From assembly GCA_964016985.1 (NCBI GenBank), contig OZ024836.1, positions 35,830,152-35,894,151 of the forward strand: a stretch of DNA of 64,000 nucleotides, given 5' to 3'. This DNA is from Anodontia alba. Taxonomy: Eukaryota; Mollusca; Bivalvia; Lucinida; Lucinidae. Positions 11,170 to 21,271 of this stretch are shown here, piece by piece. The notes under the pieces are model-generated. The model made no database searches. It was not told where the DNA came from and saw only the letters and a list, made by a program, of their open reading frames with translations. The position numbers were made by a program, and so were the translations under genes. The number at the start of each line of letters is the position of its first letter. Position 1 is the first letter of the stretch.

Positions 11170-11640
11170 GGGGAGGGGGGGGGGGTCACTTGTTTAACAT
11201 AGACCCATATAGGGAAAAAATTTAAAAAATCTTCTTGTCTTAAAGCAGTAGGCCCAGGCCTTTGATGATACATAGCTTCTCCTAGGGACCTCTACCGAGA
11301 TTGTTCAAAAATGGCCCCGCCCTGGGGTTGACATATTTTACATAGACTTATATAGAGAAAACCTTTAAAAATTTTCTTATCTGAAACCAGAAGGCCTGGG
11401 TCTTTGATATTTGGTACATAGCTTCATCTAGTGGACCTCTGCCAAGATTGTTCACATTATAGCCCTGGGGCCAAAATGGCCCCTATCCCAGGGCCGACAT
11501 GTTTTACATATACTTATATAGGAAAAAACTTAAAAAATCTTCTTGTCTGGAAGTGCCTTTGATATTTGGTATGTAACATGGCCTATAGGTTGTGAGGGTT
11601 GGGGTGGTTACTTGTTTTACATAGAGCAAAAAACCATTGG
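10773..11640. repeat. TTAGCTCACC-headed repeat with internal units of about 180 bp
   Basis: Head TTTAGCTCACCAGAGCACGA, then units with CTTTGATATTTGGTATGTAG and GACCTCTACCAAAGTTGTTC. A poly-G run sits at 11105-11185. A similar head (TTAGCTCAACTGAGC) lies at 1223-1450. Confidence 0.8.
11105..11185. repeat. Poly-G run
   Basis: 64 uninterrupted G (11105-11168), then G runs broken by two A to 11185. Strong G-quadruplex potential; its length may be affected by sequencing. Confidence 0.9.
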
Positions 11641-12195
11641 CATTGATTAGGCCTAGGACTATCAACTAATAGGGAGGATGGACCTGAAGAGTAGATGACC
11701 TTTAAATCGAAGGTCAAGGTCACCGTGACCTTTAATACTACAAAAGCTTATAATTCTGCAATGCTTATGGTTAGGACCCTCAAACTTAGTAGAGATATTG
11801 GTCCTCACCAGTAGATGATCCTGAGGGCAAACATCAAGGTCACCAGGACCTTTAGTATGAAAAAGCTTGATAACTTGGCAATGCTTGGGGATAGGACCCT
11901 CAAACAGAAGGGATGTTGGTCCTCACCAGTAGATGACACTGACAGGCAAAGGTCATGGTCAAGGTCACCATGACCTTTAGTACTAAAAAGCTTATAATTC
12001 GGCAGTGCTTGAGGCTAGAACACTTGGAACTTAGATGGGATGTTGGTCTTGACCAGTAGATGACCCTGATGGCAAAGGTCAAGGTCACAGTGACCTCTAG
12101 TACACAACAAGCATATAATTCGGCAATGCTTGGGGCTAGGACCCTCAAACGTGGTAGGGATGTTCTTCTGACCAGAAGATGACCCTGAGGGCACG
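11640..12195. repeat. Tandem array, about 120-bp units with estrogen-response-type palindromes
   Basis: Units contain GGTCCTCACCAGTAGATGA, GCAATGCTTGGGGCTAGGAC and CAAGGTCACCNTGACCTTTA. Perfect AGGTCAnnnTGACCT words lie at 11717-11731, 11962-11976 and 12082-12096; 11837-11851 has one mismatch. Confidence 0.88.
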
Positions 12196-12662
12196 CAGTC
12201 GACTGCCCATTCTAGTTTACTATATATTTACCCTCTCTACAATGGCCACCTCTCTATAGCTGTTTTGTGTCTTCCCAAGGGTAGCTTTTATAGGGAGGAC
12301 ACTTTGTAGTTTTCAGGTAATTAAACTGTCCAAAATTTTAGACATTATATGGTATTATAGGAATGGATTTCATTTTTATGGATTTAAAATACTGGTGAAT
12401 TACTCACAAACTGAATAAAGCCCTTTATCAGTGTGTAAGGACAGCCAAATCACTTGCAAACTAAACAAAGACCAAAGGGCTTAATATTAAGTTTGTGATT
12501 CATCGCCATGTACACATTGATAAAATCCACGAAATTCCATTTTCAAATTGCTTTAGGCCATTTTCAAATTGTTCTCAGCCAATCAAATTGAACTTAGTAA
12601 TTGTAAGCCTGTTGAATTGGAATTATATAATAATGATGTTATATTTTGGTATGTATTTGCAG

Positions 12663-12722
12663 GTATCGAAGTCAAAGATTAACCGAAAGAAAGGCAACAA
12701 GAGTTTCAGCTGGAAGTCATAG
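12663..12722 (+). CDS. EXOSC10: EXOSC10, terminal coding exon with stop
   Basis: Acceptor TATTTGCAG ends at 12662. Entry phase 0 matches the 10160-10224 exon. Nineteen codons then TAG at 12720-12722: basic INRKKGNK followed by SFSWKS. The Lys-rich stretch followed by GNKS-F resembles the conserved end of animal EXOSC10, although this protein stops earlier than the human one. The four exons total 219 codons including the stop. No AATAAA lies close behind the stop. Candidate AATAAA signals occur far downstream (for example 16295-16300), but none can be tied to this transcript. Confidence 0.78.
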   Translation, partial: VSKSKINRKKGNKSFSWKS

Positions 12723-12899
12723 CTTTGTGAATCCCATAACTTCACAGCACCAGACACTACATTGTGTTCAAGTTAAATGATTTATGCTCTAAGATCCTTC
12801 ATGTTGCTCTGGAGGACTAAGAAAGAGATATAGAATGTGTTGTTTTAAGGAAAAATCATACACCTTGAAATACATTGACATGAAAATATTTACTACCAT

Positions 12900-13040
12900 T
12901 CTTATTGGGGGCTACTTTTAAAGGAAAGAATTTGCTCCTTCAGGGAACAAATTCTTTCCTTTAAGAGAAGCCCCTTTTTAAAACAATTTAAGTACTAGAG
13001 CTGCAAAAGTCTGTCTTTCTGAGATGGTGGCAAAACACTG
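12900..13040. repeat. Hairpin element, family J
   Basis: Core 12918-12963: TTAAAGGAAAGAATTTGCTC with its complement, one mismatch. Outside are GGGGGCTACTTTT and GAGAAGCCCCTTTTT. Lies in the EXOSC10 3' flank. Confidence 0.7.
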
Positions 13041-13125
13041 GTGTCTCCTTTACATTGTTAACACGATGAAGTGTACATATGTACTCTTATAAGGTATTGC
13101 TTTAGATAAGACAACTATTTTTTTA

Positions 13126-13430
13126 GCCGGCCTAGATGGAACAATAGGATGCGCATCCAACTGGTAATCAGGTTGCGGGTGCAGCCATGCTGGTTTCAGC
13201 AACATTCTGTCATGGAGATTGGTCATGAAATATTTTCTATGATCGTTTTCTCCCTTCTTCTGATTCAAGGGCAGTTGTCAGTTTCTGGCCAGAGAATGTA
13301 CTCAAGCACTGGTTAACCGCTTAGAGGTCTAAGTCTGCCCAGGAAAAGTGTGGTTAGGTTAACTGATCGTCTTGACATGACCTGAATAGTGTTGACTGAG
13401 CCTTTAAACTCCAGACAAACCAAAGACATT
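13126..13430 (+). mobile_element. SINE of the same family, diverged
   Basis: Degenerate head (GCCGGCCTAGATGGAACAAT), recognisable middle (TCATGAAATATTTTCTATGA) and tail (GTGTTGACTGAGCC). Lies between the EXOSC10 last exon and its decayed duplicate. Confidence 0.8.
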
Positions 13431-13481
13431 TTTTCAGTGGCAATGTATTAATATTTTTCTTATTTTACCACAAAAACATAT

Positions 13482-13546
13482 GTTGTTGGTACTCATTAGA
13501 AACACTGCAGTGAGGCACTTCTAGTGAGTACCCACCACGTGTTTTT
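13482..13546. repeat. H4 hairpin, free-standing
   Basis: ACATATGTTGTTGGTACTCA and mirrored CACTTCTAGTGAGTACCCAC. Confidence 0.75.
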
Positions 13547-13559
13547 GTCGTTTTTTTAA

Positions 13560-13640
13560 GAAAGACGAAGATTAACAGGAAAAAAAAAAGGCATCATTGT
13601 TTTCCCCTGGAAGTCATAGCTTACATTAATCCCATAACAG
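13560..13640 (+). pseudogene. Decayed duplicate of the EXOSC10 last exon
   Basis: About 900 bp after the real last exon. AAGATTAAC, then a basic A-rich run, then CTGGAAGTCATAGCTT (16 identical bases) and AATCCCATAAC repeat the end of the gene and the start of its 3' UTR in the same order. An indel in the A run shifts the frame, so the SWKS-stop ending is lost. The preceding tract ends TTTTTTTAAG instead of CAG. Use of this acceptor would give only a short tail before a stop. Read as a tandem duplication that has decayed. Confidence 0.75.
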
Positions 13641-13732
13641 TAAATGTCCTGAAATTTAGAACTCTATATCATACTATTTTTGCCTAAATTTTGCTTTTTA
13701 TGCAGTTGTTTCTTAAACTGCTTAGTGGAATG

Positions 13733-13800
13733 GCAAACAGTGTAGACCCTGATCAGACTGTTACTGAAGAAGCAGTCTGATCTGGGTCTGCACTGTTTGC
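13733..13800. repeat. H1 hairpin
   Basis: GCAAACAGTGTAGACCCTGA with mirrored TCTGGGTCTGCACTGTTTGC; inner stem CAGACTG...CAGTCTG. Confidence 0.8.
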
Positions 13801-13924
13801 ATAAGCCATTTTGTCAGAAACTTTGGTGTTGGAAATTTTAGGACATTTACCGTACTACAGAGAACCAGACAAAATAGTATGCATAGTTCCAGATAACAGC
13901 TAGAAAGTTCTCTTATTTCTTCAC

Positions 13925-13997
13925 AGAAACATATGTTGTGGGTACTCATCAGAAGCGCTTTTCCGAGGCACTTCTAATGAATACCCACAACACAAGT
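13925..13997. repeat. H4 hairpin, free-standing
   Basis: AAACATATGTTGTGGGTACT with mirrored CACTTCTAATGAATACCCAC; tip GCGCTTTTCCGAGGC. Confidence 0.78.
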
Positions 13998-14072
13998 TTT
14001 CATGGGAAAATAAGAAAACTGTTATGTGGATACCCCCTCATATCTGGAACTATGATTTTGTTGAAGTAAACA

Positions 14073-14284
14073 CAACCCTTGTCATACCGAATAAATTAAG
14101 ATGCCATGCCCACTTCTAATTTCCAGCCAGTCAGATTGCTTGATCCAGGTTTTTTATAGACATTCACATATTTAATGACAAACAGTGCAGATCCAGATTA
14201 GTTGGCTTATTCAGAAGCCAACTGATACGGATCTACACTGTTTGCAAAGACAGGGCATGTCGTGTTCAACAAGAGAAGGGTTAA
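14073..14284. mobile_element. MITE, shell E with H1 core
   Basis: AACCCTTGTCATACCGAATA at the left, AGAAGGGTTAA at the right; hairpin GTTGGCTTATTCAGAAGCCA at the tip. Confidence 0.85.
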
Positions 14285-14504
14285 AGCACTAATCACAGTC
14301 ACAGCAGACAACAGCTCAGTTGAGTTGAGCATGAAAAAAGTTTAAAATTTTTGGTATTAAAAAAGTTTTATAACCTCGGGGCCAGGTGTGTCCTTTCCAT
14401 TATGTTAACAGACCTTTACGAAACGTATATTTCTAAGCTATCACTCTAGATACGACCCAATTCAACCACATTGTATTGATACTTTTCTTATTTCTCCACA
14501 AAAA

Positions 14505-14575
14505 TATATTGTAGGTACATGTAATCATTAGAAGCATCTTGGCAAGAGGCTTCTGATAAGTACCTAAAGCATTTT
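14505..14575. repeat. H4 hairpin, diverged
   Basis: AATATATTGTAGGTACATGT and GGCTTCTGATAAGTACCTAA; tip CATCTTGGCAAGAGGC. Confidence 0.65.
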
Positions 14576-15122
14576 ATTTTAGAGAAATTGGAAAAAATGT
14601 CTATTTTGTTCTGTTGTAAAAATGCCTTATCTGAAGCTGTGATGATGATGATGATGATGATGATGAAGATTAAGGTCTCTGTCAGCAGTATTTTAGTCAT
14701 ATTGAATGATGCGAGATAAAAAAAGGCTTCATGTGGTGAAGTATCCTAAGTCATGAAGTCATGAGCTGAACACGTGCATTTGGATTACATGTACATTTAT
14801 GGAGAAAACACTCATTTTTCTGGAGTGCAAATGGTGCTTGTATTTTATTGTTTTATTGTTAAGGAAGAAAACAATGTTTATGTACATGTACATTGTCTGA
14901 ATTACAATAGCTCTGAAATGTGTTTGAATATTTTTTGTTTCCTCTAGAAAAACTTTCTTTCAACATACCCATATATTTGTTGGGGCTGCTCATTAAATAG
15001 AATCACCTCATTCTTAATTTTCCATGAAAAAAATGTTCTATGGAAACTCGTTACATTGCTTCAGACAAGATGTTTTTGGGGTTTTTTTACAACAAAAAAG
15101 TGTTGATCTTTTCTTATTTATT

Positions 15123-15176
15123 CACAAAAACAATGTTGTGGGTACTCATTAGAAGTGCTAATGAGTACCTACAGCA
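15123..15176. repeat. H4 hairpin, tip lost
   Basis: CAATGTTGTGGGTACTCATT directly followed by AGAAGTGCTAATGAGTACCT. Confidence 0.7.
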
Positions 15177-15257
15177 TTCGTAGGCATTATATGATGTATT
15201 ATGTATTATTTCACAAGAATGGCATTAAGTGTACATGCATTTGCATGGTAATAATGT

Positions 15258-15560
15258 TTGTTTGTGTTGAGGTTTTACGGCCCAGTCAACCCAATGGGGT
15301 CATGTCAAGCACGGTCAGTTTACCTAACCACACGTTTACTGGGCAGGCTTAGTCCTCTAAGCGGTTAACCAGTATTGTGCACATTCTTTCACCAGAAACT
15401 GACAACTGCCCTTCTTGAATCAGCGGAAGTGAGAGAATGACCGTAGAAAATATTTCACGATCAATCTCCATGAAAGAATGTTTCCGACCTCGGTGGGGGT
15501 TGAACCCGCGACCTCCTGGTCTCCAGTTGGACAGCGCATCCAACTGAGCCACCGAGGTCG
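15258..15560 (-). mobile_element. tRNA-derived SINE, complete, with 15-bp target duplication
   Basis: Minus-strand copy flanked by identical GCATGGTAATAATGT at 15243-15257 and 15561-15575. The tRNA-like head is at the high-coordinate end with A box TGGCTCAGTTGG and B box GGTTCAACCCC. The tail ends in AACACAAACAA. It is very close in sequence to the copy at 45468, hence recent. Confidence 0.9.
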
Positions 15561-15755
15561 GCATGGTAATAATGTACCAGTGGATGGTATAAATGGCAAA
15601 ACTGTGCCACACAATCTTCTGTACTGGGTTAAGTTTTCCATAAAGTATGTTTCTGAATTAACAATGCTTCATATTGTAGCTTTGGCTGGAAATAAACAAG
15701 CTGCTACTGTACAGTTTAAAAAATATTTATTCAAATAAACATAAAGTACAGTAAA

Positions 15756-16094
15756 TACAGTTGACTCTCATTATCTCGAATTCCAAGGGACTCACTGAAA
15801 CACTTCGAGATATCCATACCTCGACATATCAGAGTTGAGAGAGTGAGGAAGACAATAAATTGAACAACCACGTTTAACAAATGAATGTGTAATTTGACTC
15901 CTGAAGTTAGAAATATATATATAAAATAATGTGGAAAAGAGGAGAAATTGCTCCTTAGGAGCAGTTTCTCCTCCTTTCCACATTATTTTATTACCTGTTG
16001 TCATAATTTCATGTTAAAACAGGGACCAGATTTTCACTTCGAGATAAGCGGTAATTCGAAATAAGCAAGTTCGAGATAACGAGGTTCGACTGTA
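15756..16094. mobile_element. MITE, shell G with GAGGAGAAAT hairpin
   Basis: TACAGTTGACTCTCATTATC at the left; GATAACGAGGTTCGACTGTA at the right. Hairpin at 15926-15989 with tip CTCCTTAGGAG. Confidence 0.88.
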
Positions 16095-17472
16095 CTCTAA
16101 AAACTTCAGACAGCAAATATCTATGGTAAATTATCAAAACTGTCCCAACAGAAATTGTCTTTCGTAGCAGATAAGGTGCCTCATTTCATTTACCAAATGT
16201 TGATATTTTTCTTTTTTGTTTTCTTTTCTGTGTGTGTGTTTTTTTAATACCCCTTGTTTCCCCTTGAGAACAGGTTACTTCATTTTTTTACATCAATAAA
16301 CTTAAGTATTTAAGGTGAACAGTTACAATTGTTATAATCTAGAAAGAGAATATTCTGTGCTAAAAGCTTTTGCTTCCCTTTTCAAAGGGAGACCACTCAA
16401 GCAGAAAAGAATTTGCTTCTTTGGTGTATGAATTCAATGTAATTGCACTTTTAGTCTCTTTTCTTTGTAAGTGTGCTAAAACAAATGGTATGTGCCTGCT
16501 GAATTCTCACTGAAATATTCTAAATACTTAGGAGTTATTAAGACTGGAAGTTTTTCCTCATTTGCATCTTATTAATATTCATCAATGTTTTAGAAGTTTT
16601 AATTTGAAATTATTAAGGTAGTGCATGCAGAAATGAACAGATTTCCTTCATATTTATTTGTAGGTATGTAATATAGTTTTAGCAATCAGTTTGATTTTTA
16701 AAATCAGATTTACTTTTATCGAAAATTTATATAAAATTGATATAGATTCTACTTTCTGAAGCTATTTTACTGAAATTTCACCTTCTGAATTTAATTTTTT
16801 TTTTTTTTTTGTATAGCTTTATTCCAATATCATGGCCTGCATTTTTTGACTTTTTAAAAATATAAAAATTTTGAGAAATCATCTTAAAATATTGCTGCCT
16901 TGAAGTAAAAATTCAATATGTTGTATATTGATACCCATAAAATGATACTTTTTTGATAAAAATTACCGGTCTGTGATACAATAATGGGGATTTAAATAAG
17001 TTTTAACCTGTGACATCACAGAATCACAGAATAGTGCATTTTCAGTTTAGTGCTTTTTTACTCATCTATCAATAGTAACACAAACTACTATGAATTTGGA
17101 TGCGTGTGACTGTTGAACTAACAGGAATTTTGCATGCATTTTCAACAGTTTTTTGGCAAATTCCTTCATTCAAGAATAGCTTCCCTTTGGGAAGGGAGAC
17201 AAATGCTTTTAGGTGATACTGATCTCCCTTTAAGGTATGCTCATTCACCTTTACTCGAATGTACATTTGTTTTTGCTGGTGGGAATTTTTAGAGTATTTT
17301 AAAACAGTGTCATACAAAATCATTACAAAAAAAAACATTACTTTGAATGAGTGCCAATGAACAGAAATTGAACTTGAGAGTTACGGGACCAGCAAAGACC
17401 CTTATTAGCATGCACAGTCTGATCAGGGACTATGTGGTCTCCTAGTATAATATTAAAAGTCTTTATGTTATG

Positions 17473-17710
17473 TTAACCCTTGTCCTGCTGAATGAATTCA
17501 GATGCCACGCCCACTTCTAATTTTCAGCCAATCAGATTACTTGATCCGGATTTTTGCTTACATTCACATACTAAATGACAAACAGTGCAGATCCAGATCA
17601 GTTGGCTTCTGAAGAAGCCAACTGATCTGGATCTGCACTGTCTGCACTGATCTGGATCTACACTGTTTGCAAAGGCAGGGTATATCCGGGTTTAGCAGGA
17701 CAAGGGTTAA
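17473..17710. mobile_element. MITE, shell E (TTAA ends) with H1 core
   Basis: TTAACCCTTGTCCTGCTGAA at the left and TTTAGCAGGACAAGGGTTAA at the right. H1 hairpin at 17579-17640 followed by an extra copy of the right arm (GATCTGGATCTACACTGTTT). Lies just behind the Reeler gene stop. Confidence 0.9.
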
Positions 17711-17841
17711 CAACCAGTGTAGACTGATCAGACTGCAGAAATGTGCAGGGTGATCTGATTCTAAGCTGGGCACATATGTCAGAAGGTCAATTTCTATTTA
17801 GAGGGACTTAAATATTGCTATTTTGTAGAGTTTAAATAAGT

Positions 17842-18635
17842 TTATATGCCGACTGGTGTCAGAAATGTGTCTGTTCCACTTGTCTGTCCAAATGTTTGTG
17901 TTGAGAATTGTTGACCAGTTTGACCTTGAGCCAGTCCTGTCTGACCTTGGCCTTGTGTTTGTACTGAACCACCAAAACTACTTGGACCAGTTTGACCTTG
18001 CTGAGAACCAAATCTAAACGTTGTAAACTGACCATTTTGTGATGGAAATCTGAATGTTTGGACTTGTCCAACCTGGGGTCCAAATCTGAACTGACTCACA
18101 CCTCCCTGACCTACAAAACTTGGTCCCTGGCCAGGGAATGCACTGCCTTGCTGGCCGGTAAACTGTCCTTGTCCCCCTGCAGTGCCCACTGATCCAAACT
18201 GTGTAGTTCCACGAAACTGACCAGGCTGTCCCCCACTTCTAAAAGGGAAAGTAGAAGAGACTTGTTGGAAACCAAAGCCAGATTGTCCAAATTGACCTTG
18301 ACCAAAAGCTGGACCCCGTCCAAAATCACTTCCTCCAAATTGTGTCTGGCCACCAAATGTACCACCAAATACACCTGGTTGACCTCCAAATTGACCTTGG
18401 CCGAATCTTTGGCGCTGCATTTGCATCATTCGACGCCTTTCCATCTCTCTCTGAAAGGGGCTAAGAGGAAAAGTATTCCTCCTGCCGAACTGACCTGGAC
18501 CTGTGAACTGTCCTTGACCAGCCTGGCTTTGACCTTGTCCAAATGTTGAAGTACCAAAACTTCCAGACTGGGGTCCAAACTGATTAAACAGACCCGGTTG
18601 AGCTCCAGTTTGTCCTTGACCTTCAGTTGTTCCAC
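17842..18635 (-). CDS. Secreted Reeler-domain protein, terminal exon E (Gly/Gln/Phe-rich tail)
   Basis: Acceptor TGTATTTCAG (minus strand) is followed by GTGGAACAAC, phase 1; the stop TAA is at 17842-17844. It encodes about 264 residues dominated by GQ, FG and GGxFG units (GQGQFGGQPG, FGSVGTAGG), with a short basic/Met stretch EMERRRMMQMQRQRF in the middle. The composition resembles extracellular matrix, adhesive or silk-like proteins more than an enzyme; FG nucleoporins look similar but lack signal peptides. The link to exons A-D rests on strand, order and phase. The five exons sum to exactly 955 codons. A separate gene cannot be excluded, but no start codon with its own context is seen upstream. 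Confidence 0.72.
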
Positions 18636-18654
18636 CTGAAATACAATGATACTT

Positions 18655-18836
18655 TAACTATAGTAAATTACCTAGCAATGGTGAACATTTACTATAGTAA
18701 ATGACCTAACAATGGAGGACGTTAACTATAGTAAATGACTTAACAAGGATAACATTTACTATAGTAAATGACCTAACAATGGAAAACATTAATTATAGTA
18801 AATGACCTAACAATGGAGAACATTTACAATAATCAT
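18655..18836. repeat. Short minisatellite, about 35-bp unit, 5 copies
   Basis: Unit ACTATAGTAAATGACCTAAC then AATGGAGAACATTT. Begins about 20 bp upstream (on the gene strand) of the exon E acceptor. A two-copy repeat (ATTGCCTCCCT...) follows to 18960. Confidence 0.85.
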
Positions 18837-19139
18837 TCCTAGATTGTTTAAGGGAGGTCATCCAATTTAATTGCCTCCCTGTGCAAAATTGGTTAGTTAC
18901 CATTCCTAGCTTGGTTAAGGTAGGTCATCAAATTTAATTGCCTCCCTTTGCATAATTGGATGTTTACCCTGCTTATCCACTGATGCTTTAAACAAAGAGG
19001 CATGACCATGTCTGCACAGATGCATTGATTGATTTGGGATTTCATTGTCTGCATATGCAATTATGAACTTTTTCTCATATCTACATAATTGCCTTTTTTT
19101 TCTGTTGAGGTAGAAGTGTCAGCAAATAAAGGGAGTTAG

Positions 19140-19325
19140 TACACTTTCAGGGGAGGTAACTTTCAAAATTGTTTTGCCTCCCTTTTGAAAAGCAGTGTCC
19201 TCTAAAAAAAAATATTTTAGAGTAAATCCCTTTTCAGAAAGGAAATTGTATTCAGGAAACAGGAAGACACAAAAGTTATCCCCTTTGTAAAAATAGCAAA
19301 AAAGTATGCATGTCCCCTTAATATT
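19140..19325. repeat. Hairpin element, family J, worn
   Basis: TTGCCTCCCTTTTGAAAAGC and AATCCCTTTTCAGAAAGGAA resemble the J shell; the core hairpin is degraded. Confidence 0.5.
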
Positions 19326-19496
19326 TAGAAACAGTGATACACCTTAAACTTATACATCTTCATTTAGGAGTCAGTTACTGTTATTATTTTACATCTTGAT
19401 TCAGCAGTCATTTATTATTATTATTATTATTTCTTCTTGTAAACAAATTTTTTTAAGATTTTCTTTGAGCTAAGGCAATACTGACTTACCCTTTAT

Positions 19497-19672
19497 CTCA
19501 CTATGGGCTAATTCAACAGATCACAAATTGATGATGTTTTTCCCAGAAAATAGGCTTTGACATTTCATGCAAACTGTCTGCTAGGGAGACAGTTTGCATG
19601 AATGTCACAGCCTGTTTTATGTGGGAAAATATTTCAAATTGTCGTCTGCTGGAATTTTTACTCCGCATGTTA
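19497..19672. mobile_element. MITE, shell F with H3 core
   Basis: Hairpin TTTGACATTTCATGCAAACT...GTCTGCTAGGGAGAC...AGTTTGCATGAATGTCA, flanked by AGCAGA-type words on both sides. Confidence 0.78.
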
Positions 19673-20162
19673 TGCATTCAACAATCTTTTACAAGTAATT
19701 ATTCTAACCTATGATAAAAGAAGAAGGTAAAACAAGGAAATGCATCCATACACATTTTTACACAATTCTCCACACAAGACCCCAAAAATCTAGAGCAACT
19801 AAAACTAAGCTATATTTGTACCATACATAACCTAATAACCTAATACATGCTCACTTGCTATCTAAAAACAAAAAAAAAAAAAGAAAAAAAAAAGGTTTGC
19901 TATCAAGATTAATGTGGTGACATGCAGTTTTAGCTTGCTGCTTACTTACTGGTATGTCATATATATGTATACATGTGTTTCAAAATGTTTAGCAACTAAT
20001 TTGAGATGTAGTTGAGTTACCGTAGTAGTAGTAGCCATAGAACTGATAAAGTGACAGTAAGGTTGAAATATTTTACACCAGTGCCGTGAAAACATTTTGG
20101 GTCGTTCCTTTGGCTTTGTCATGAAATCTTATAAAATATAGACATCACCACAGTTTCAGATA

Positions 20163-20221
20163 GGAGTGGGGTGTGGCGGTGGCAGTGGTGGTGTGGGGGT
20201 GGGGGGGGGAGGGGGGGGGGG
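20163..20221. repeat. G-rich low-complexity stretch
   Basis: GGTGGCAGTGGTGGTGTGGG passing into a G run; inside an intron of the Reeler gene. Confidence 0.85.
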
Positions 20222-20240
20222 TTCAAATATTAACTACAGA

Positions 20241-20308
20241 TTGGCAAACTGAAGATCCTGATGAGATGGCTCATAACAAGTCATCTTGTCTGGATCTACA
20301 CTGTTTGC
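20241..20308. repeat. H1-type hairpin, GATGAGATGGCTC variant
   Basis: GGCAAACTGAAGATCCTGAT with mirrored GTCTGGATCTACACTGTTTG and inner stem GAGATGGCTCATAACAAG; worn. Confidence 0.55.
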
Positions 20309-20341
20309 AAAGTTATCTGTTTGCTCTGCAGGGTTGAAGGG

Positions 20342-20552
20342 GTTTAACACTTTGCAAGCTAGGTAAAAATTTCAGCAGACGACATTTTGAAATATTTTTA
20401 TCATTTTTCCAAAATAGGATCTGACTCTTCATGCAAATTGTCTCCTTAGGAGACAATTTGCATGAAGTGTCAGATCCTATTGTCTAGGAAAAATAAGAAA
20501 AAATATCACCCAATTTGTCGTCTGCTGAATCTGCCCATAACATGGTAAGTGG
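20342..20552. mobile_element. MITE, shell F with H3 core
   Basis: TTTAACACTTTGCAAGC at the left, TCTGCTGAATCTGCCCATAA at the right. Hairpin AAATTGTCTCC TTA GGAGACAATTT at 20435-20459. Confidence 0.82.
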
Positions 20553-20942
20553 TAACTGCAGTGGGAAGTTTTGGCCTGTTCATTTTATCGCAGTAAGTTA
20601 TAACAATATGAAATAATTTCTGGAGACAGAACTTAAATCATGAGAGAATATGGAGGTGAAGATGAGTTGATGAATCTAAAAGCTAGTGTTGATAATGAAA
20701 TGAGCCAGCGCAAGACAAAATCTACAATAAGACCTGTATGACTAGCAAATACTCTGATCAGCCTGTACAATCACCCAGTATGGCAAGGGTTCTCATTCAA
20801 TCCTCTTTGGTTGGCCCAGAGGTACATACAATCAGCGAAGACTCTGATTAGACTGCGGATGTGCAGGCTGATCTGAGTCTTTGCTTGTCACACAGCTTAT
20901 TGTAGGTTTTGTCTTGAGCTGGCTCAAATAATTTACAATGTC

Positions 20943-20988
20943 TACGCTAGGCGCTTCTGATGAGTACCCATGACATAGGGTTTTGTGG
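20943..20988. repeat. H4 hairpin, right arm only
   Basis: AGGCGCTTCTGATGAGTACC and CATGACATAGGGTTTTGTGG are the right half of an H4 core; the left arm is gone. Confidence 0.6.
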
Positions 20989-21084
20989 AGAAATAAGAAC
21001 AAGATCAGTACATTTTTTTGGATGATAAAAAAAACATTTATAGGACTAGCTGATACATTTTTTGTTTTGTTTATGGGGAAAATA

Positions 21085-21260
21085 CACCTTCAGGAGAAGC
21101 TGCTTAGTCACATTTTGTTTTTACCTCATTTCTGAAAAGAGTATTCTAAAAGGAAGGAATTTGCTCCCCTTGAGAGCAAACTCTTTCCTTACAGGATAGA
21201 CAACTTTTTTGCTTTAGAAGGGAATTGGTATGCAGGAAGGCAAACATTAGTTCACAAAAG
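21085..21260. repeat. Hairpin element, family J
   Basis: Core 21149-21190: AAGGAAGGAATTTGCTCCCC with GAGAGCAAACTCTTTCCTT. Ends a few bases before the minisatellite. Confidence 0.65.
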
Positions 21261-21271
21261 TTTAAAAACTA

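Larger units (their letters stand above)
10225..12662 (+). other. EXOSC10 intron
   Basis: Begins with a SINE 3' fragment; 10690-12300 is one large repeat block (CAGTGGAACCTC start, poly-G, two tandem arrays). Unique AT-rich sequence follows. Confidence 0.7.
13641..17841. other. Intergenic space between convergent EXOSC10 and Reeler genes
   Basis: H1 and H4 hairpins, MITEs of shells E and G and a SINE lie in 13700-16100 and 17473-17710. 16100-17460 is AT-rich with no recognised repeat or reading frame. Confidence 0.6.

Noticed and set aside
11091..11273. Proline-run open frame
   Set aside because: It is the translation of the poly-G run; no coding evidence.
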